Assembly (NCBI GenBank): GCA_902727985.1
Contig: CACVAY010000149.1
Span: 1 to 58,650, forward strand
Length of the DNA: 58,650 bases
Reading direction: 5' to 3'
DNA from: an uncultured Thiotrichaceae bacterium
GTDB lineage: Bacteria > Pseudomonadota > Gammaproteobacteria > Thiotrichales > Thiotrichaceae
The notes under the pieces were generated by a model. That model was not told the DNA's origin. It did no database searches and saw only the letters and a list, made by a program, of their open reading frames with translations. Position numbers and translations under genes: made by a program. Positions 45,553 through 55,613 of this stretch are shown piece by piece; the stretch's first letter is position 1; the number at the start of each line of letters is the position of its first letter.

Positions 45553-45902
45553 TACAGTACCTCCTCAACGGTTTCTGACAATTTTTTAATTTGATGGGTA
45601 ATCCCAACCACATCCTCTACATCCACCTGAAAAGCCATTCCCGCGCCTTTCTGGGTATCGAATTCTCCAGCTTCACTGATGGTTTCCAAAATATGTCGAC
45701 TGAGATGTTCTTCAACCAACATCAATAAAACATTTCGCTGTGTTTCCAACGTCAGACCAAAGAATGTCGTACTTCCTTCAATCCCCTCGCCACTGGCATT
45801 CGTAATAACCGTTGTGCCTGTCGCCCCCGCTTCACGCGCTGCCTCAATGACAACATCAGTATTTGAATCCTCAACCAATGCAACCAGTAATTTGAAATGC
45901 AT
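45552..45902 (-). CDS. PII-like signalling protein
   Basis: A 116-residue protein of the PII superfamily: MHFKLLVALVEDSNTDVVIEAAREAGATGTTVI at the N-terminus and MAFQVDVEDVVGITHQI at the C-terminus. It lacks the classical T-loop RGAEY uridylylation site, instead having GEGIEGSTTFFGL, so it is a PII-like protein rather than GlnB/GlnK. PII-like proteins often control membrane transporters in response to nucleotides or metabolites. It is encoded five bases after DUF1538-B and overlaps the CBS gene, so control of the DUF1538 proteins is a reasonable guess. Confidence 0.85.
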   Translation of the reverse strand: MHFKLLVALVEDSNTDVVIEAAREAGATGTTVITNASGEGIEGSTTFFGLTLETQRNVLLMLVEEHLSRHILETISEAGEFDTQKGAGMAFQVDVEDVVGITHQIKKLSETVEEVL

Positions 45903-45907
45903 GTTAC

Positions 45908-46729
45908 TTACCTCTCACTCTTTTCAAGTTCAGCTGCTTTCGCTTTTCGGGCAGCCCGTAAATTCTTAAACTCAGCAATCTGCGCATACGCCATCACCGA
46001 CATAATAGGAAACAAACTAGCAAAGGCGATCAAACCAAAACCATCCATCAATGGGTTACGCCCAGGAACCGTTTCTGCCAGCCCTAAACCTAATGCCGCA
46101 ACCAAAGGAACCGTTACCGTAGAAGTCGTTACTCCCCCTGAGTCATAGGCCAAAGGCACAATAAGTTTTGGGGAGAAAAAAGTCTGAATCACTACGACAA
46201 AATAGCCCGCAATGATGAACCAGTGGAGTGGATACCCAGTCACAATCCGATAGGCCCCTAACCCCAAACCAAGCGCAACACCAATCGCAACCGCAATTCG
46301 TAAACCCCAAATGCCAATTGAGCCACCAGAAACGCGATTCGCCTTCATCGCCACTGCCATTAAAGAAGGCTCAGCAATCGTGGTACTAAAGCCAATGGCA
46401 ATCGCAAATAAATACACCCAATAGTAGTCAGCCCAATGTGCGACGTCTTTCACACTTTCCAAACTGCCATAAATGAAAACGGGATCAGTTAACTGTTCAG
46501 CCATGAGACGACCCAGTGGGAAAAGCGCTTGCTCCAAACCTTGCAGGAAAAGCGCAAGACCAATTAAGACATACACAAAACCCATAATGACACGACGTAG
46601 ATTCGCAATAGGACGACGCAGAACGAAAATCTGAAAACCAAAAAGAATAATCACTATCGGCAACACATCACGCATAGTTCCCAATAACACGCCACCAAAG
46701 TCGACAAACCACTGTAATATTGCAGCCAT
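45908..46729 (-). CDS. DUF1538 membrane protein B
   Basis: A 273-residue membrane protein of about seven spans. It is the paralogue of the upstream gene: both contain [11 protein letters not shown], a TVPLV or similar segment and GRNPxxDGFGLIA. It has TMRDVLPIVIILFGFQIFVL at the N-terminus and a basic C-terminal tail (NLRAARKAKAAELEKSER). DUF1538 proteins look like transporters or channels of unknown substrate. The conserved DSGGVTTST motif is a possible substrate or ion site. Its ATG overlaps the stop of DUF1538-A by one base (TAATG). Confidence 0.85.
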   Translation of the reverse strand: MAAILQWFVDFGGVLLGTMRDVLPIVIILFGFQIFVLRRPIANLRRVIMGFVYVLIGLALFLQGLEQALFPLGRLMAEQLTDPVFIYGSLESVKDVAHWADYYWVYLFAIAIGFSTTIAEPSLMAVAMKANRVSGGSIGIWGLRIAVAIGVALGLGLGAYRIVTGYPLHWFIIAGYFVVVIQTFFSPKLIVPLAYDSGGVTTSTVTVPLVAALGLGLAETVPGRNPLMDGFGLIAFASLFPIMSVMAYAQIAEFKNLRAARKAKAAELEKSER

Positions 46730-47463
46730 TAGATAAGCATCCCGTAACCCATTACAAACACAATCGGCGTTAATGACGCCAAGGCGATCAAACCAAAACC
46801 ATCCACCATCGGGTTTCGCCCTTTGATACTACTTGCCAGACCAACACCTAATGCGGTCACTAGCGGTACCGTAATGGTCGAAGTCGTCACCCCGCCAGAG
46901 TCATAGGCAATCCCGATAATGTATTCAGGGGCGAGCGGTGTCATAACCATGACACCAATGTAACCACCAATAATGAGATATTGGATGGGCCAGCCCTTAA
47001 GAATGCGTAACACACCAATAAGGATGGCAAGACCGACAGAAAGCGCAACGGTTAAGCGTAGACCTGTTGCATAATTTCCCATGGAATCAATATTATTTGG
47101 AATGACGCCCCCTTCAGCGGCAATCGTCGCAGACTCGGCAGCCACCGCAATTAAGGCGGGTTCCGCGACAGTGGTACCAAACCCCAAAGCGAAGGCAAAA
47201 ATAAGCAACCAAACCACACTGCCTTTTTGAGCAAAGGCATGCGCCATGGACTCCCCTATAGGGAATAAGCCCATCTCCAAACCAAAGATAAAGAAGGTAA
47301 GCCCGAACAACACCAGAATAACCCCGAGAATCAAACCAATAAGATCAGGGATTGGCTGTTGCAGGACAATAATTTGAAAAAACGCAATCACTACGATGAT
47401 CGGGGTCAGATCACGCATACTTCCCATTAGGGAAACGAAGAGTGCTTTAATTGCATCGGCCAT
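46729..47463 (-). CDS. DUF1538 membrane protein A
   Basis: A 244-residue membrane protein, first gene of the operon. It has [51 protein letters not shown] and the DUF1538 signature [21 protein letters not shown] followed by [20 protein letters not shown]. The ATG at 47463 ([10 protein letters not shown]) has GGA eight bases upstream; a GTG 17 codons earlier lacks a ribosome-binding site and would add a non-conserved tail. Two such half-transporters in tandem suggest a heterodimer. The cofactor or substrate is unknown. Confidence 0.82.
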   Translation of the reverse strand: MADAIKALFVSLMGSMRDLTPIIVVIAFFQIIVLQQPIPDLIGLILGVILVLFGLTFFIFGLEMGLFPIGESMAHAFAQKGSVVWLLIFAFALGFGTTVAEPALIAVAAESATIAAEGGVIPNNIDSMGNYATGLRLTVALSVGLAILIGVLRILKGWPIQYLIIGGYIGVMVMTPLAPEYIIGIAYDSGGVTTSTITVPLVTALGVGLASSIKGRNPMVDGFGLIALASLTPIVFVMGYGMLI

Positions 47464-48132
47464 GTAGTAGTTCCAAGCGTGGTCAGTAGGGGAACAAGTA
47501 AACAGAGCTTTCACAACAGAAAATATGATGAGAGAGTCCTACGACTAATCTGCTAGCAAACGTTTTTTTTTACATTGACCTCTATCAATGGATAGAGGTC
47601 ATTATATTTTTATTACTATTTACAAAAGGTTGAAACGAAAATAATTCAGCTAGGAATCGACTGTTACAGACTGATGGTAAAACCTACTTACATCAAGTCA
47701 CAGGGAGTAATGTAACTAAAAACCCACTAACAACAGCTGCCTTCCCTCCCCCACGTCAATGTTTCATGAAACTTTCTTATCCCTTTAACGCGGTGCGATG
47801 TTGATCGCCACTTTTACTTGAGTGCACAGTAAGTAAGTGACCAATTGCAACAGATGCAAAGACAATAAATACCAAAATTGTTGTTTTTTTCGCCAAACAC
47901 TCGGCATCACCCCTCAAAATGCCCGCAAAGACCCTATGTTTTCAGGCAAGCCACAGTAAAAATCGACCATAATAATCTGTAGCTCTATTCATATCAGGTC
48001 AGATGAGAGTAAGATGTTGACATTCAGACTTTAAACATAGTGAGATTGCATCTTTGCGCCAAGGCAAACAAGCCTTTATCTGATTCACCAGTGAAAGAAC
48101 TCCCAGTTATCAGTAACCACGAGAAAGGTTAA
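47464..48132. other. large non-coding region between DUF1538 operon and RND genes
   Basis: A 669-base spacer between divergent operons. Besides the hairpin at 47577-47600 nothing specific is seen. It is large enough to hold both promoters and an unrecognised small RNA. Confidence 0.4.
47577..47600. promoter_or_regulatory. perfect hairpin upstream of DUF1538 operon
   Basis: GACCTCTATC (47577-47586) pairs perfectly with GATAGAGGTC (47591-47600) around AATG. It lies 114 bases before the DUF1538-A start. Downstream on the plus strand is ATTATATTTTTATT, so it could be an orphan terminator of a small plus-strand RNA or an operator for the operon. Confidence 0.5.
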
Positions 48133-49218
48133 ATGAAACGCTACACTCTACTGTTTTGGCTATTCTTGGTCAGTCTCCCAGCATCGGCAGAAAAACCCAA
48201 GAAGTTAAGTCTAGTAACAACCGAACAGGTTATTTCCAAACCGCTACAAGAAGTATTACCACTCTCTGGAACGACCGAGGCGCTGCGCGAATCAGGCTTA
48301 TCACCCCGTATTGATGGACTAGTCGCCAAGCTCCATGTACAAGAGGGGGACTGGATCACCGCAGGCCAACCCTTGCTTGAGCTGGATAGCGCCATCGCAA
48401 AAACGCAGGTAGCGTCGGCACAAGCACGGCTTGAAGAGGCACAGACTCGCTACAAAGAGGCACAACGACAACGAAAAGAGTTTCAGACACTACGCAAACA
48501 ACTGCATGCTACTAGCAACACCGTAGAATCAGCCATTGCTGATGAAAATGCCGCAAAAGCGACAGTTGCAGCACAACGCGCCGACCTTCAACGACTGCAA
48601 GTGTTATTCTCAAGACATACCTTAAAAGCCCCGTTCTCTGGACTCATTGCCGAAAAGCACACAGAAGTGGGACAGTGGGTAAAAGCTGATTCACCGGTAC
48701 TGAAACTGGTTGCTCTGGATACCATTCGCGTACGTGCATCCTTACCTCAACGTTACTACCAGCACCTCGCGCAAAACGCTGGCATTAGAATCAGCTTCGA
48801 TGCCCTTCCCGAAAAAAGCTACAGAGGAAAGCTCTCCAGCCTGATGTCCGTTGGCAATCAAAGCACGCGCAGTTTTCCACTGTTTATCAATATCGACAAT
48901 CCTAAACGCACCATTGCCCCTGGTATGTCGGCACAGGTCTTTGTGGAATTGAGAAGCAACACGGCTAAAGCACTGCTGGTGCCTCGGGATGCGGTTGTGC
49001 TGCGCGCTGATGGGAGTCGTCTGGTATGGCGCGTCATCGAAGGCAAGGAAGGTCAACACACGGTGCAAGCAGTTAAAGTCTTGTTAGGGCGTGCCGAGCA
49101 AGAATTACTCGAAGTGCTGGATAGCTCCCTACAGGAGGGTGACCGTATTGTGATGTTAGGCAATGAAAGTCTCCGACCAGGCCAAGGCATTCGCATCAAT
49201 CAAGCCAATAAGGAATAA
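48133..49218 (+). CDS. RND efflux periplasmic adaptor (HlyD/MFP family)
   Basis: A 361-residue membrane-fusion protein. It has a signal peptide (1-19, ending ASA). The biotinyl-lipoyl-like halves are GLVAKLHVQEGDWITAGQPLLELD and HTLKAPFSGLIAEKHTEVGQWV, separated by an alpha-hairpin coiled coil (about 95-155). A beta-barrel (TIRVRASLPQRYYQHL) and a membrane-proximal domain follow. It links the inner-membrane pump to an outer-membrane channel; no TolC gene is adjacent. The pump gene starts eight bases downstream. The ribosome-binding site is GAAAGG. Confidence 0.92.
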   Translation: MKRYTLLFWLFLVSLPASAEKPKKLSLVTTEQVISKPLQEVLPLSGTTEALRESGLSPRIDGLVAKLHVQEGDWITAGQPLLELDSAIAKTQVASAQARLEEAQTRYKEAQRQRKEFQTLRKQLHATSNTVESAIADENAAKATVAAQRADLQRLQVLFSRHTLKAPFSGLIAEKHTEVGQWVKADSPVLKLVALDTIRVRASLPQRYYQHLAQNAGIRISFDALPEKSYRGKLSSLMSVGNQSTRSFPLFINIDNPKRTIAPGMSAQVFVELRSNTAKALLVPRDAVVLRADGSRLVWRVIEGKEGQHTVQAVKVLLGRAEQELLEVLDSSLQEGDRIVMLGNESLRPGQGIRINQANKE

Positions 49219-49226
49219 GATTAATT

Positions 49227-52200
49227 ATGTTCCGCTTTGCCATCCAACGCCCCATCATCCTCACTGTTGCTATCTTGATACTCACGTTGTTTGGCATTCT
49301 GGCTATCTTTAGTGTGCCGATCCAAATGATCCCCGACCTCGATGCAAGACTGATTAAAGTCTCTACCAGCTGGCCCGGCGCATCACCGCAGGATGTAGAA
49401 AAAGAAATTGTCATCGAACAGGAAAAATACCTGACACGCATTCCCGGATTGGAACGACTCGTCTCCACATCGAGTACAGGGGAGGCAGAAATTGAACTGG
49501 AATTCCCTTATTCCATTACCATCGAAGAAGCTCTGCTGAATGTGAATAATGCCTTATCTCAGGCCTCGAGTTATCCTGAAAACGTACAGGAACCCAGCAT
49601 TCGCGCAGAGTCTTTCTCCTCCAACTCGTTTATGTATTATCGACTATCTCCCATCAGCGGAGATTTTTCGGAAGAAGAAGTCATTGCCTTGCGCGACTGG
49701 GCAGAAGAGTACGTGCAAAGCACCATGGAACGCGTACCTGGCGTTTCTAGCATCAGGCTGGTTGGCGGTGCAGAACGGCAAATACGCATTCATATTGACC
49801 CGGCGAAGCTGGCAGAGCGCAGTATTCGTCTGCTGGATGTGCGTAACGCCATTCGTGAGCGCAACCGTGACGTTTCAGGGGGTGATCTCGACAGTGGCAA
49901 GCGCCGCTATTTACTGCGAACAATCGGGCGTTTTCAGACCGTTGAGCAGCTTAACGATCTCGTGATTGCTGAGCGTGATGGTATTTTCGTACGTTTGCGG
50001 GATATCGGGCATGCCACACTGGGTTATGCCGAAGTACGTAATTTCGCCTACGGGGCAGGTAAACCTCAGTTATTACTGGCGGTAAATCGTCAACTGGGTA
50101 CGAATGTTATCGAGATCAAGGAGGACATGGTCGCCACTGTCGCTGACCTCAATAAGAACTTACTGCAAGAAAAAGGCCTGGAACTCGTACTCAACGCGGA
50201 TGATGTGGTGTACGTAACCGATGCTGTCAATGTCGTTAAACGTAATCTGGCTATTGGAGCAGCCTTGGCCATACTCGTGTTATTCCTGTTTCTGCGTTCC
50301 CCATCAGGCACACTGATTGGTGCCATTGGTATCCCAATCTGTACCGTGGCGGCGTTTCTCGGCTTGCTCATTGCAGGTCGCACCATCAATGTCATATCGC
50401 TGGCAGGTGTCGCCTTCGCCATTGGTATGACTCTGGATAACAATATCGTGGTGGCGGAGAATATCTATCGGCATCTCGGCATGGGTAAAAAACGCCTGGA
50501 TGCAGCCTTGGACGGTGTCAAAGAGGTCTGGCCCGCAGTGCTGGCATCAACACTCACCACCGTCTGCGTATTCTTGCCAGTGGTGTTTATCAAGGAAGAA
50601 GCTGGGCAGCTTTATTCGGATATCGCCATTGCCATTTCAGCCTCGATTCTGATGTCTATGCTCGTAGCAATCACCTTAGTCCCAGCCGCCAGTGGTCGCT
50701 TCCTCAAACTGCCCCCCTCCTCCCCAAACCGTCAACCACTACTGGATCGTTTGGGTGGTGCAGTGGCGCGCGGCATGTTGGCAAGCATTCATTGGCTAAG
50801 CGCAGGCATTGTAAAACCCTTAAGTGTGATTATCGTGGTACTGGCCGCAGCCGGCGCAATTTTGTATTACCTGACGCCCAAGGCAGAGTATCTACCAGAA
50901 GGTGAGGAAGCCAAGGTGTTTACCATTATGTTTGCCCCGCCAGGCTACAATATAGACACCATGCGCAAGAATTATTTTACGGTAGAAAATCAACTTCTAC
51001 CCTCTGTAGGCGCAGAGGCAAAACCACTCACCGAAGAGGCAGACGTGCCTGCCATGGACTTTACTGTGGGCTTCGTCAACAGTAGCAGAGCCTTCGCTGT
51101 GCGCGGGGTAACGGAAGGCAATCAAACGGATGATTTGTTAAACAAAGCCACTGAGCTGACGGCCGAAATACCGGGATTGCGTTCCTTCTCTTCCCGTGGC
51201 TCGATTTTCTCCGGCAACTTTGGCGGTACACGCAGCATCAATGTTGATATTAGTGGCCCAGACTTGCCAACACTGTTCGATGCCGGATTCAAGGTCTTCC
51301 TCAAATCGAAGCAAGTGTTTGATAACCCACGCGTCAGACCAACACCTTCAAATCTCACCATGGGTCAGCCCATGCTCGAAGTCCACCCCGACTGGGAACG
51401 CGCCGCAGAATTAGGCATTGATGTACAAAATCTCGGTTATACCATCTGGGCATTTTCCGATGGAGCCTACGTCGATGATTTTTTTCTGGACGACGATGAA
51501 ATCAAGATGTTCCTGTACTCCACTGAGGGCAATATCGAAAGGCCGCAAGACCTGGAATCGCTCATGTTATACGCGGCTAATCGTGGCGTGATTCCGCTCA
51601 GCTCGGTGGCACGTCTGGAAGAAACCGTCAACACCGAAACCATTCGCCGCGTTGATGGTGATCGAACCATCACCCTAAGCATTATTCCGCCGCAGAATAT
51701 CCCACTGGAAACCGGCGTTCAGACCGTCACCGAAGAAATTATTCAGGGCATGAAAGCCTCTGGCGAATTACCCCCCGAAATTAACCTGGAAATCAGTGGT
51801 GCCAGTGACCGCCTAGCCGCAACACGCGATGCATTGCTCAAAAACTTTCTAATAGCCGTCATCATTTCCTATTTGCTGATGGTCGCGGTATTTTCACATT
51901 GGGGCTATCCATTATTGATACTGACCAGTTTACCAGTGGGTATTAGTGGTGGCATCGCTGGCTTGTATCTGCTGAATCTAGCAGGTGGTAATCTGGACAA
52001 AATCGGCATGCACCCAATCAGTCAACCCTTTGACATGATCACCATGCTCGGCTTTCTGGTGCTGATCGGCACCGTGGTCAACAACCCGATACTCATCGTT
52101 GAACGCGCAGCCAGCAATGTGAAAAAACGCGGTATGGAAATTGCTGAAGCCGTGACCGAAGCCGTTAAGGTGCGCTTGCGCCCCATCATGATGTCTACCA

Positions 52201-52406
52201 TCACCACGGTCGCCGGACTCTCACCGCTGGTATTCAACCCAGGGGCAGGTACGGAACTCTATCGTGGGCTGGGCGCGATCGTGTTGTTTGGCTTGCTGTT
52301 TTCCACACTGGTGACACTGACCTTTATGCCTGCATTGCTATCGCTGGTGTTTCGAATTTTTGTCAAAACCGATAAGGCAGAAATGAAGCATGAGGAAACT
52401 AAATAA
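49227..52406 (+). CDS. RND efflux pump permease
   Basis: A 1,059-residue inner-membrane RND pump with 12 predicted spans and two large periplasmic loops. N-terminus FRFAIQRPIILTVAILILTLFGILAIF and the first-loop block STSWPGASPQDVEKEI are typical. In TM4 the motif is GMTLDNNIVVAENIY: D404 matches AcrB D407, but AcrB D408 is N405. In TM10 GTVVNNPILIVERA puts N952 where AcrB has K940. TM11 keeps RLRPIM. The proton relay therefore differs from AcrB, so coupling may resemble that of single-aspartate pumps. It forms an operon with the adaptor; the substrate is not known. Confidence 0.9.
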   Translation: MFRFAIQRPIILTVAILILTLFGILAIFSVPIQMIPDLDARLIKVSTSWPGASPQDVEKEIVIEQEKYLTRIPGLERLVSTSSTGEAEIELEFPYSITIEEALLNVNNALSQASSYPENVQEPSIRAESFSSNSFMYYRLSPISGDFSEEEVIALRDWAEEYVQSTMERVPGVSSIRLVGGAERQIRIHIDPAKLAERSIRLLDVRNAIRERNRDVSGGDLDSGKRRYLLRTIGRFQTVEQLNDLVIAERDGIFVRLRDIGHATLGYAEVRNFAYGAGKPQLLLAVNRQLGTNVIEIKEDMVATVADLNKNLLQEKGLELVLNADDVVYVTDAVNVVKRNLAIGAALAILVLFLFLRSPSGTLIGAIGIPICTVAAFLGLLIAGRTINVISLAGVAFAIGMTLDNNIVVAENIYRHLGMGKKRLDAALDGVKEVWPAVLASTLTTVCVFLPVVFIKEEAGQLYSDIAIAISASILMSMLVAITLVPAASGRFLKLPPSSPNRQPLLDRLGGAVARGMLASIHWLSAGIVKPLSVIIVVLAAAGAILYYLTPKAEYLPEGEEAKVFTIMFAPPGYNIDTMRKNYFTVENQLLPSVGAEAKPLTEEADVPAMDFTVGFVNSSRAFAVRGVTEGNQTDDLLNKATELTAEIPGLRSFSSRGSIFSGNFGGTRSINVDISGPDLPTLFDAGFKVFLKSKQVFDNPRVRPTPSNLTMGQPMLEVHPDWERAAELGIDVQNLGYTIWAFSDGAYVDDFFLDDDEIKMFLYSTEGNIERPQDLESLMLYAANRGVIPLSSVARLEETVNTETIRRVDGDRTITLSIIPPQNIPLETGVQTVTEEIIQGMKASGELPPEINLEISGASDRLAATRDALLKNFLIAVIISYLLMVAVFSHWGYPLLILTSLPVGISGGIAGLYLLNLAGGNLDKIGMHPISQPFDMITMLGFLVLIGTVVNNPILIVERAASNVKKRGMEIAEAVTEAVKVRLRPIMMSTITTVAGLSPLVFNPGAGTELYRGLGAIVLFGLLFSTLVTLTFMPALLSLVFRIFVKTDKAEMKHEETK

Positions 52407-52430
52407 TTTTAACTTTTTTGTAAGACTTCA

Positions 52431-55400
52431 TTACAAATCACAGCCACCGCTAAGCACAAATTTTTGCAGCAACTTATCCACTTTCACATTCACTTTAAAC
52501 ACAGAAATACTTTCACCTTCCAGTGCTTCAAAGTAGGACTTCGCTTTGGCCTTATCAACGCAGTTTTTCAAGGCATCAAAACGACCAAATTCATTGATAT
52601 TGGCTTCGGTCATCTCAACATTCATCAACTTGTTCAACTGACGGTTAAACGCCTCTACCTGGCTGCTATCCTCTTTACCAAGCAGATTGATCAGCGTAGT
52701 GATTTGCGCTTGCTTAGCATTAGCCTGATATTCACTAATGTATTGCCTGAACATTTTTCCGGCCTTCGGTATCACATCACCGCGCTGCACATCGTTTAGG
52801 AATTGATTAGCAACCTTTTGCTCTTCCTGGCTTAACGTGGCAAACGATTTATGAAGCTCGTTAAGCGTTTGTTTCAGCAAGTCGCTATCACTATCATTTT
52901 GCCCAGCTGTCTTCAGGTATTTTTCAAAGCGGGAATTCATATAATCCGCGTCGATTTTCCCCGTGTCTATCTCGGTTAAATGCCCCGATAAGTCAAACGG
53001 CACATCATCGCTACGACCACTACCGCCTTCACTATCACTCGATAACTCCCTGTAACGCAGCACCAAAGTCAAATAAGTATTTTCATCGAACAGTAGTGTG
53101 AGCGTTCGCTGGCCTTTTTCGTCATCAAACGGGTAACAGAGTTCTCCCCATGTAAACCCTTGGATTTTTGCCGCTTCCAAATGCTCATTGAAATCTTTAA
53201 ACAACTTAGCAAACTGCCCACATACTGCAGAATCAGCAGGGAGTTTTTCAAAGTTAGCCTCCCCTGCATGAGCAAATAATTCGCCTACTTCTTCAAAGAG
53301 CCTGTTCATCGTATTGAGGTTTTTTTCCAGCTTATCGACAAACAACCCCGTCGGCGTATCACCGGAGTACAGCTTCACCGCGTCCTCAATATTGCGCTGC
53401 ATGGTGTGTGGGTAGCGGTAGTAACGTATCGTGCCAAAGGGCTTTTCGCTTTCGATATACAGGCGATTGGTGCGCGAAAAGGCCTGGATGATGTTTTCGT
53501 ACTTCAGCACCTTGTCTAAATACAAGGTATTCAGCCATTTAGAATCGAACCCCGTGAGCATTTGATCAACTACAATCAGCAGGTCGATTTGCTGCTCTGG
53601 CGTACTATTAATGTATAAATACGGTTTTTTATGCGCCAACCTAGCAGCAATATTCTTTTTAAATTGAGCGTGATTCGCCAGCGAAAAATCTTGCCCGTAT
53701 TGAGCGTTATAGTCCTCCAACACCTCAATCAGGCCTGCTTGTTTGAATGCACTGTCAGCGGGCTCGCTGCCTTCATCAATATGCGGGTCAAACAAGGCGC
53801 TTATTTTTAGTGTTGGTGCGGCTTGTTTAATACGACGATAATATTGAATAGACTCAGGAATACTGCTGGTAGCAAAAATGGCATGAAATTTACTGTTCTG
53901 GCTAAGGTAGGTCCATCGCTTTAAAATGTCTTTAACGACCATTTTTTGATGCTCTTCGCCTTGATATTCCGAGGTCGGTATTTCGTCTTCGATACCTTTA
54001 ACATACTCACCATCAACTTTTTTGTGGCCTGCCATATTCACATCACGCATATAGCGATTGAATACTTTCTTTTTCTTCGGGTCAGCCAAGGCATCATTTT
54101 CAGTCTCCGCTTTGGCCTTATGAAGTGCGACCTTAAGCCTGACATCCATATCTTCAAAGGTCAGCACCTTGTAAGGATCAAAACCCAGTACATTCTTATC
54201 GCGAATGCCATCCGCAATACTGTAGCGGTGAAGCTCATCCCCAAAAATAGTTGAAGTGGTACTCTTTTTCTTCTGGTTTTCGTCCTGAATTGGTGTGCCA
54301 GTAAAGCCAAAAAACACCGCTGCGGGGAAGGTCTGTTTAATGGTGGTAAGCATGTCACCAAACGTTGAGCGGTGTGCTTCATCGACGATAAACACCAAAC
54401 GCTTATCGTTAATCAAGGCGATATCATGGCTTTGCAGACTAATACCTTCATCATTCACTGCCTCCGAGATATTGCTCATTTTTTGAATCGAACTAACAAT
54501 TAAGATTTTTGCCGGATCAGTACTTTTGAGTTTAGTAATCAGTTCGTGCGTGCTTGTGGTCTCTTGAACATCTCCTTTGTCATCGGCGAAGCCTTGGTAC
54601 TCTGTTAATGACTGCATACCCAGCTCAACGCGATCCATGAGAAAAACCACCTTATCAGCATCTTTCGATTGTGCGATTAACTGCGCCGATTTAAAACTGG
54701 TCATGGTTTTACCCGAGCCAGTGGTGTGCCAGATATACCCCCCCAAACGTTCTTTGGCTGTCCAGTTGGTTTTTGCCACCTTGTCGGAGATAGCATTAGC
54801 GGCATAGTATTGGTAGCTACGCATGACTTTTAACACCTCATCTGTGTCATCGGCGACGGTATAAAAACCAATCAACTGATGCGCCATCGGAATCGACAAC
54901 AAGCGCGAGGCGATGCTTCTCCAATCGTTGACGGGTTCGTTATCAAAATCCGCCCAATGAAAGTAATAGTCCTTATTAAAGCGTCCAGCCATCCCAGGAT
55001 TAGCGAAGTACACCGTTTCATCGGGATTCATGGCGACGAAGACTTGTACCAAGGCGAATAAACCGGTGAATACACCTTCTCTGGAATATGTCTCGATCTG
55101 ACCATAAGCCTTGCTAACGGGGACTTTGCTGCGCTTTAGCTCGATATGAATCACTGGCATCCCGTTAATGAGCAGCATCACATCGCCACGGCGATCGTGT
55201 TGTATTTTCGATGTTTTGGCAAAACGCGGTTGTTGCACTATTTGGTAACGGCTTGTGCCTTTAGCGATTTCGTGACGGTCGTAAATGTGCAGACTGATCT
55301 CTATGCCGAGATGGGCTTTATCCTCTGGGTTGTCGCGGGTGATGGCAACGGTTTTACCGTTAATAAAACCGTTGAGTTTAAGCGGGGTTTTTAACTCGCG

Positions 55401-55613
55401 GATTTGCTCGACGATTTGCTGCATTTCGGTGTCGGTTAACGGCGCGTCGTTTAGGCGGTCTTGCGTATTGTTATTTTGGTATAGAATATCCGCCCAGTTG
55501 CGTAATAGATCAGCTTCGGTGGGGCTTTTGAGGACTTCGGTTTCCCAGCCTTTATTGGTGACTAAAGACTCGATTAAGGCGGCTTCAAATTGAGCTTCGC
55601 TGGTAAAGGTCAT
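52431..55613 (-). CDS. hsdR: type I restriction enzyme R subunit
   Basis: A 1,060-residue HsdR, the motor and nuclease of a type I restriction system. The N-terminal PD-(D/E)XK nuclease has D144, E158-L-K160 (VIHIELKRS) and Q172xxxY (QIETY). The SF2 translocase has Walker A TTGSGKT (K301), D410-EAHR, FFGFTGTPI and the helicase C-lobe with LLIVVDQMLTGFDSKWLNTL and IIQAFSRTNRLY. The C-terminal helical part should bind the methylase core. Its ATG immediately follows the stop codon of the upstream AAA/nuclease gene (TAA-ATG), so the two are translationally coupled. hsdM is not in the window. Confidence 0.95.
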   Translation of the reverse strand: MTFTSEAQFEAALIESLVTNKGWETEVLKSPTEADLLRNWADILYQNNNTQDRLNDAPLTDTEMQQIVEQIRELKTPLKLNGFINGKTVAITRDNPEDKAHLGIEISLHIYDRHEIAKGTSRYQIVQQPRFAKTSKIQHDRRGDVMLLINGMPVIHIELKRSKVPVSKAYGQIETYSREGVFTGLFALVQVFVAMNPDETVYFANPGMAGRFNKDYYFHWADFDNEPVNDWRSIASRLLSIPMAHQLIGFYTVADDTDEVLKVMRSYQYYAANAISDKVAKTNWTAKERLGGYIWHTTGSGKTMTSFKSAQLIAQSKDADKVVFLMDRVELGMQSLTEYQGFADDKGDVQETTSTHELITKLKSTDPAKILIVSSIQKMSNISEAVNDEGISLQSHDIALINDKRLVFIVDEAHRSTFGDMLTTIKQTFPAAVFFGFTGTPIQDENQKKKSTTSTIFGDELHRYSIADGIRDKNVLGFDPYKVLTFEDMDVRLKVALHKAKAETENDALADPKKKKVFNRYMRDVNMAGHKKVDGEYVKGIEDEIPTSEYQGEEHQKMVVKDILKRWTYLSQNSKFHAIFATSSIPESIQYYRRIKQAAPTLKISALFDPHIDEGSEPADSAFKQAGLIEVLEDYNAQYGQDFSLANHAQFKKNIAARLAHKKPYLYINSTPEQQIDLLIVVDQMLTGFDSKWLNTLYLDKVLKYENIIQAFSRTNRLYIESEKPFGTIRYYRYPHTMQRNIEDAVKLYSGDTPTGLFVDKLEKNLNTMNRLFEEVGELFAHAGEANFEKLPADSAVCGQFAKLFKDFNEHLEAAKIQGFTWGELCYPFDDEKGQRTLTLLFDENTYLTLVLRYRELSSDSEGGSGRSDDVPFDLSGHLTEIDTGKIDADYMNSRFEKYLKTAGQNDSDSDLLKQTLNELHKSFATLSQEEQKVANQFLNDVQRGDVIPKAGKMFRQYISEYQANAKQAQITTLINLLGKEDSSQVEAFNRQLNKLMNVEMTEANINEFGRFDALKNCVDKAKAKSYFEALEGESISVFKVNVKVDKLLQKFVLSGGCDL

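Noticed and set aside
47464-47514. Longer DUF1538-A starting from a GTG at 47514
   Set aside because: No ribosome-binding site precedes the GTG and the added 17 residues are not membrane-like or conserved with the paralogue.
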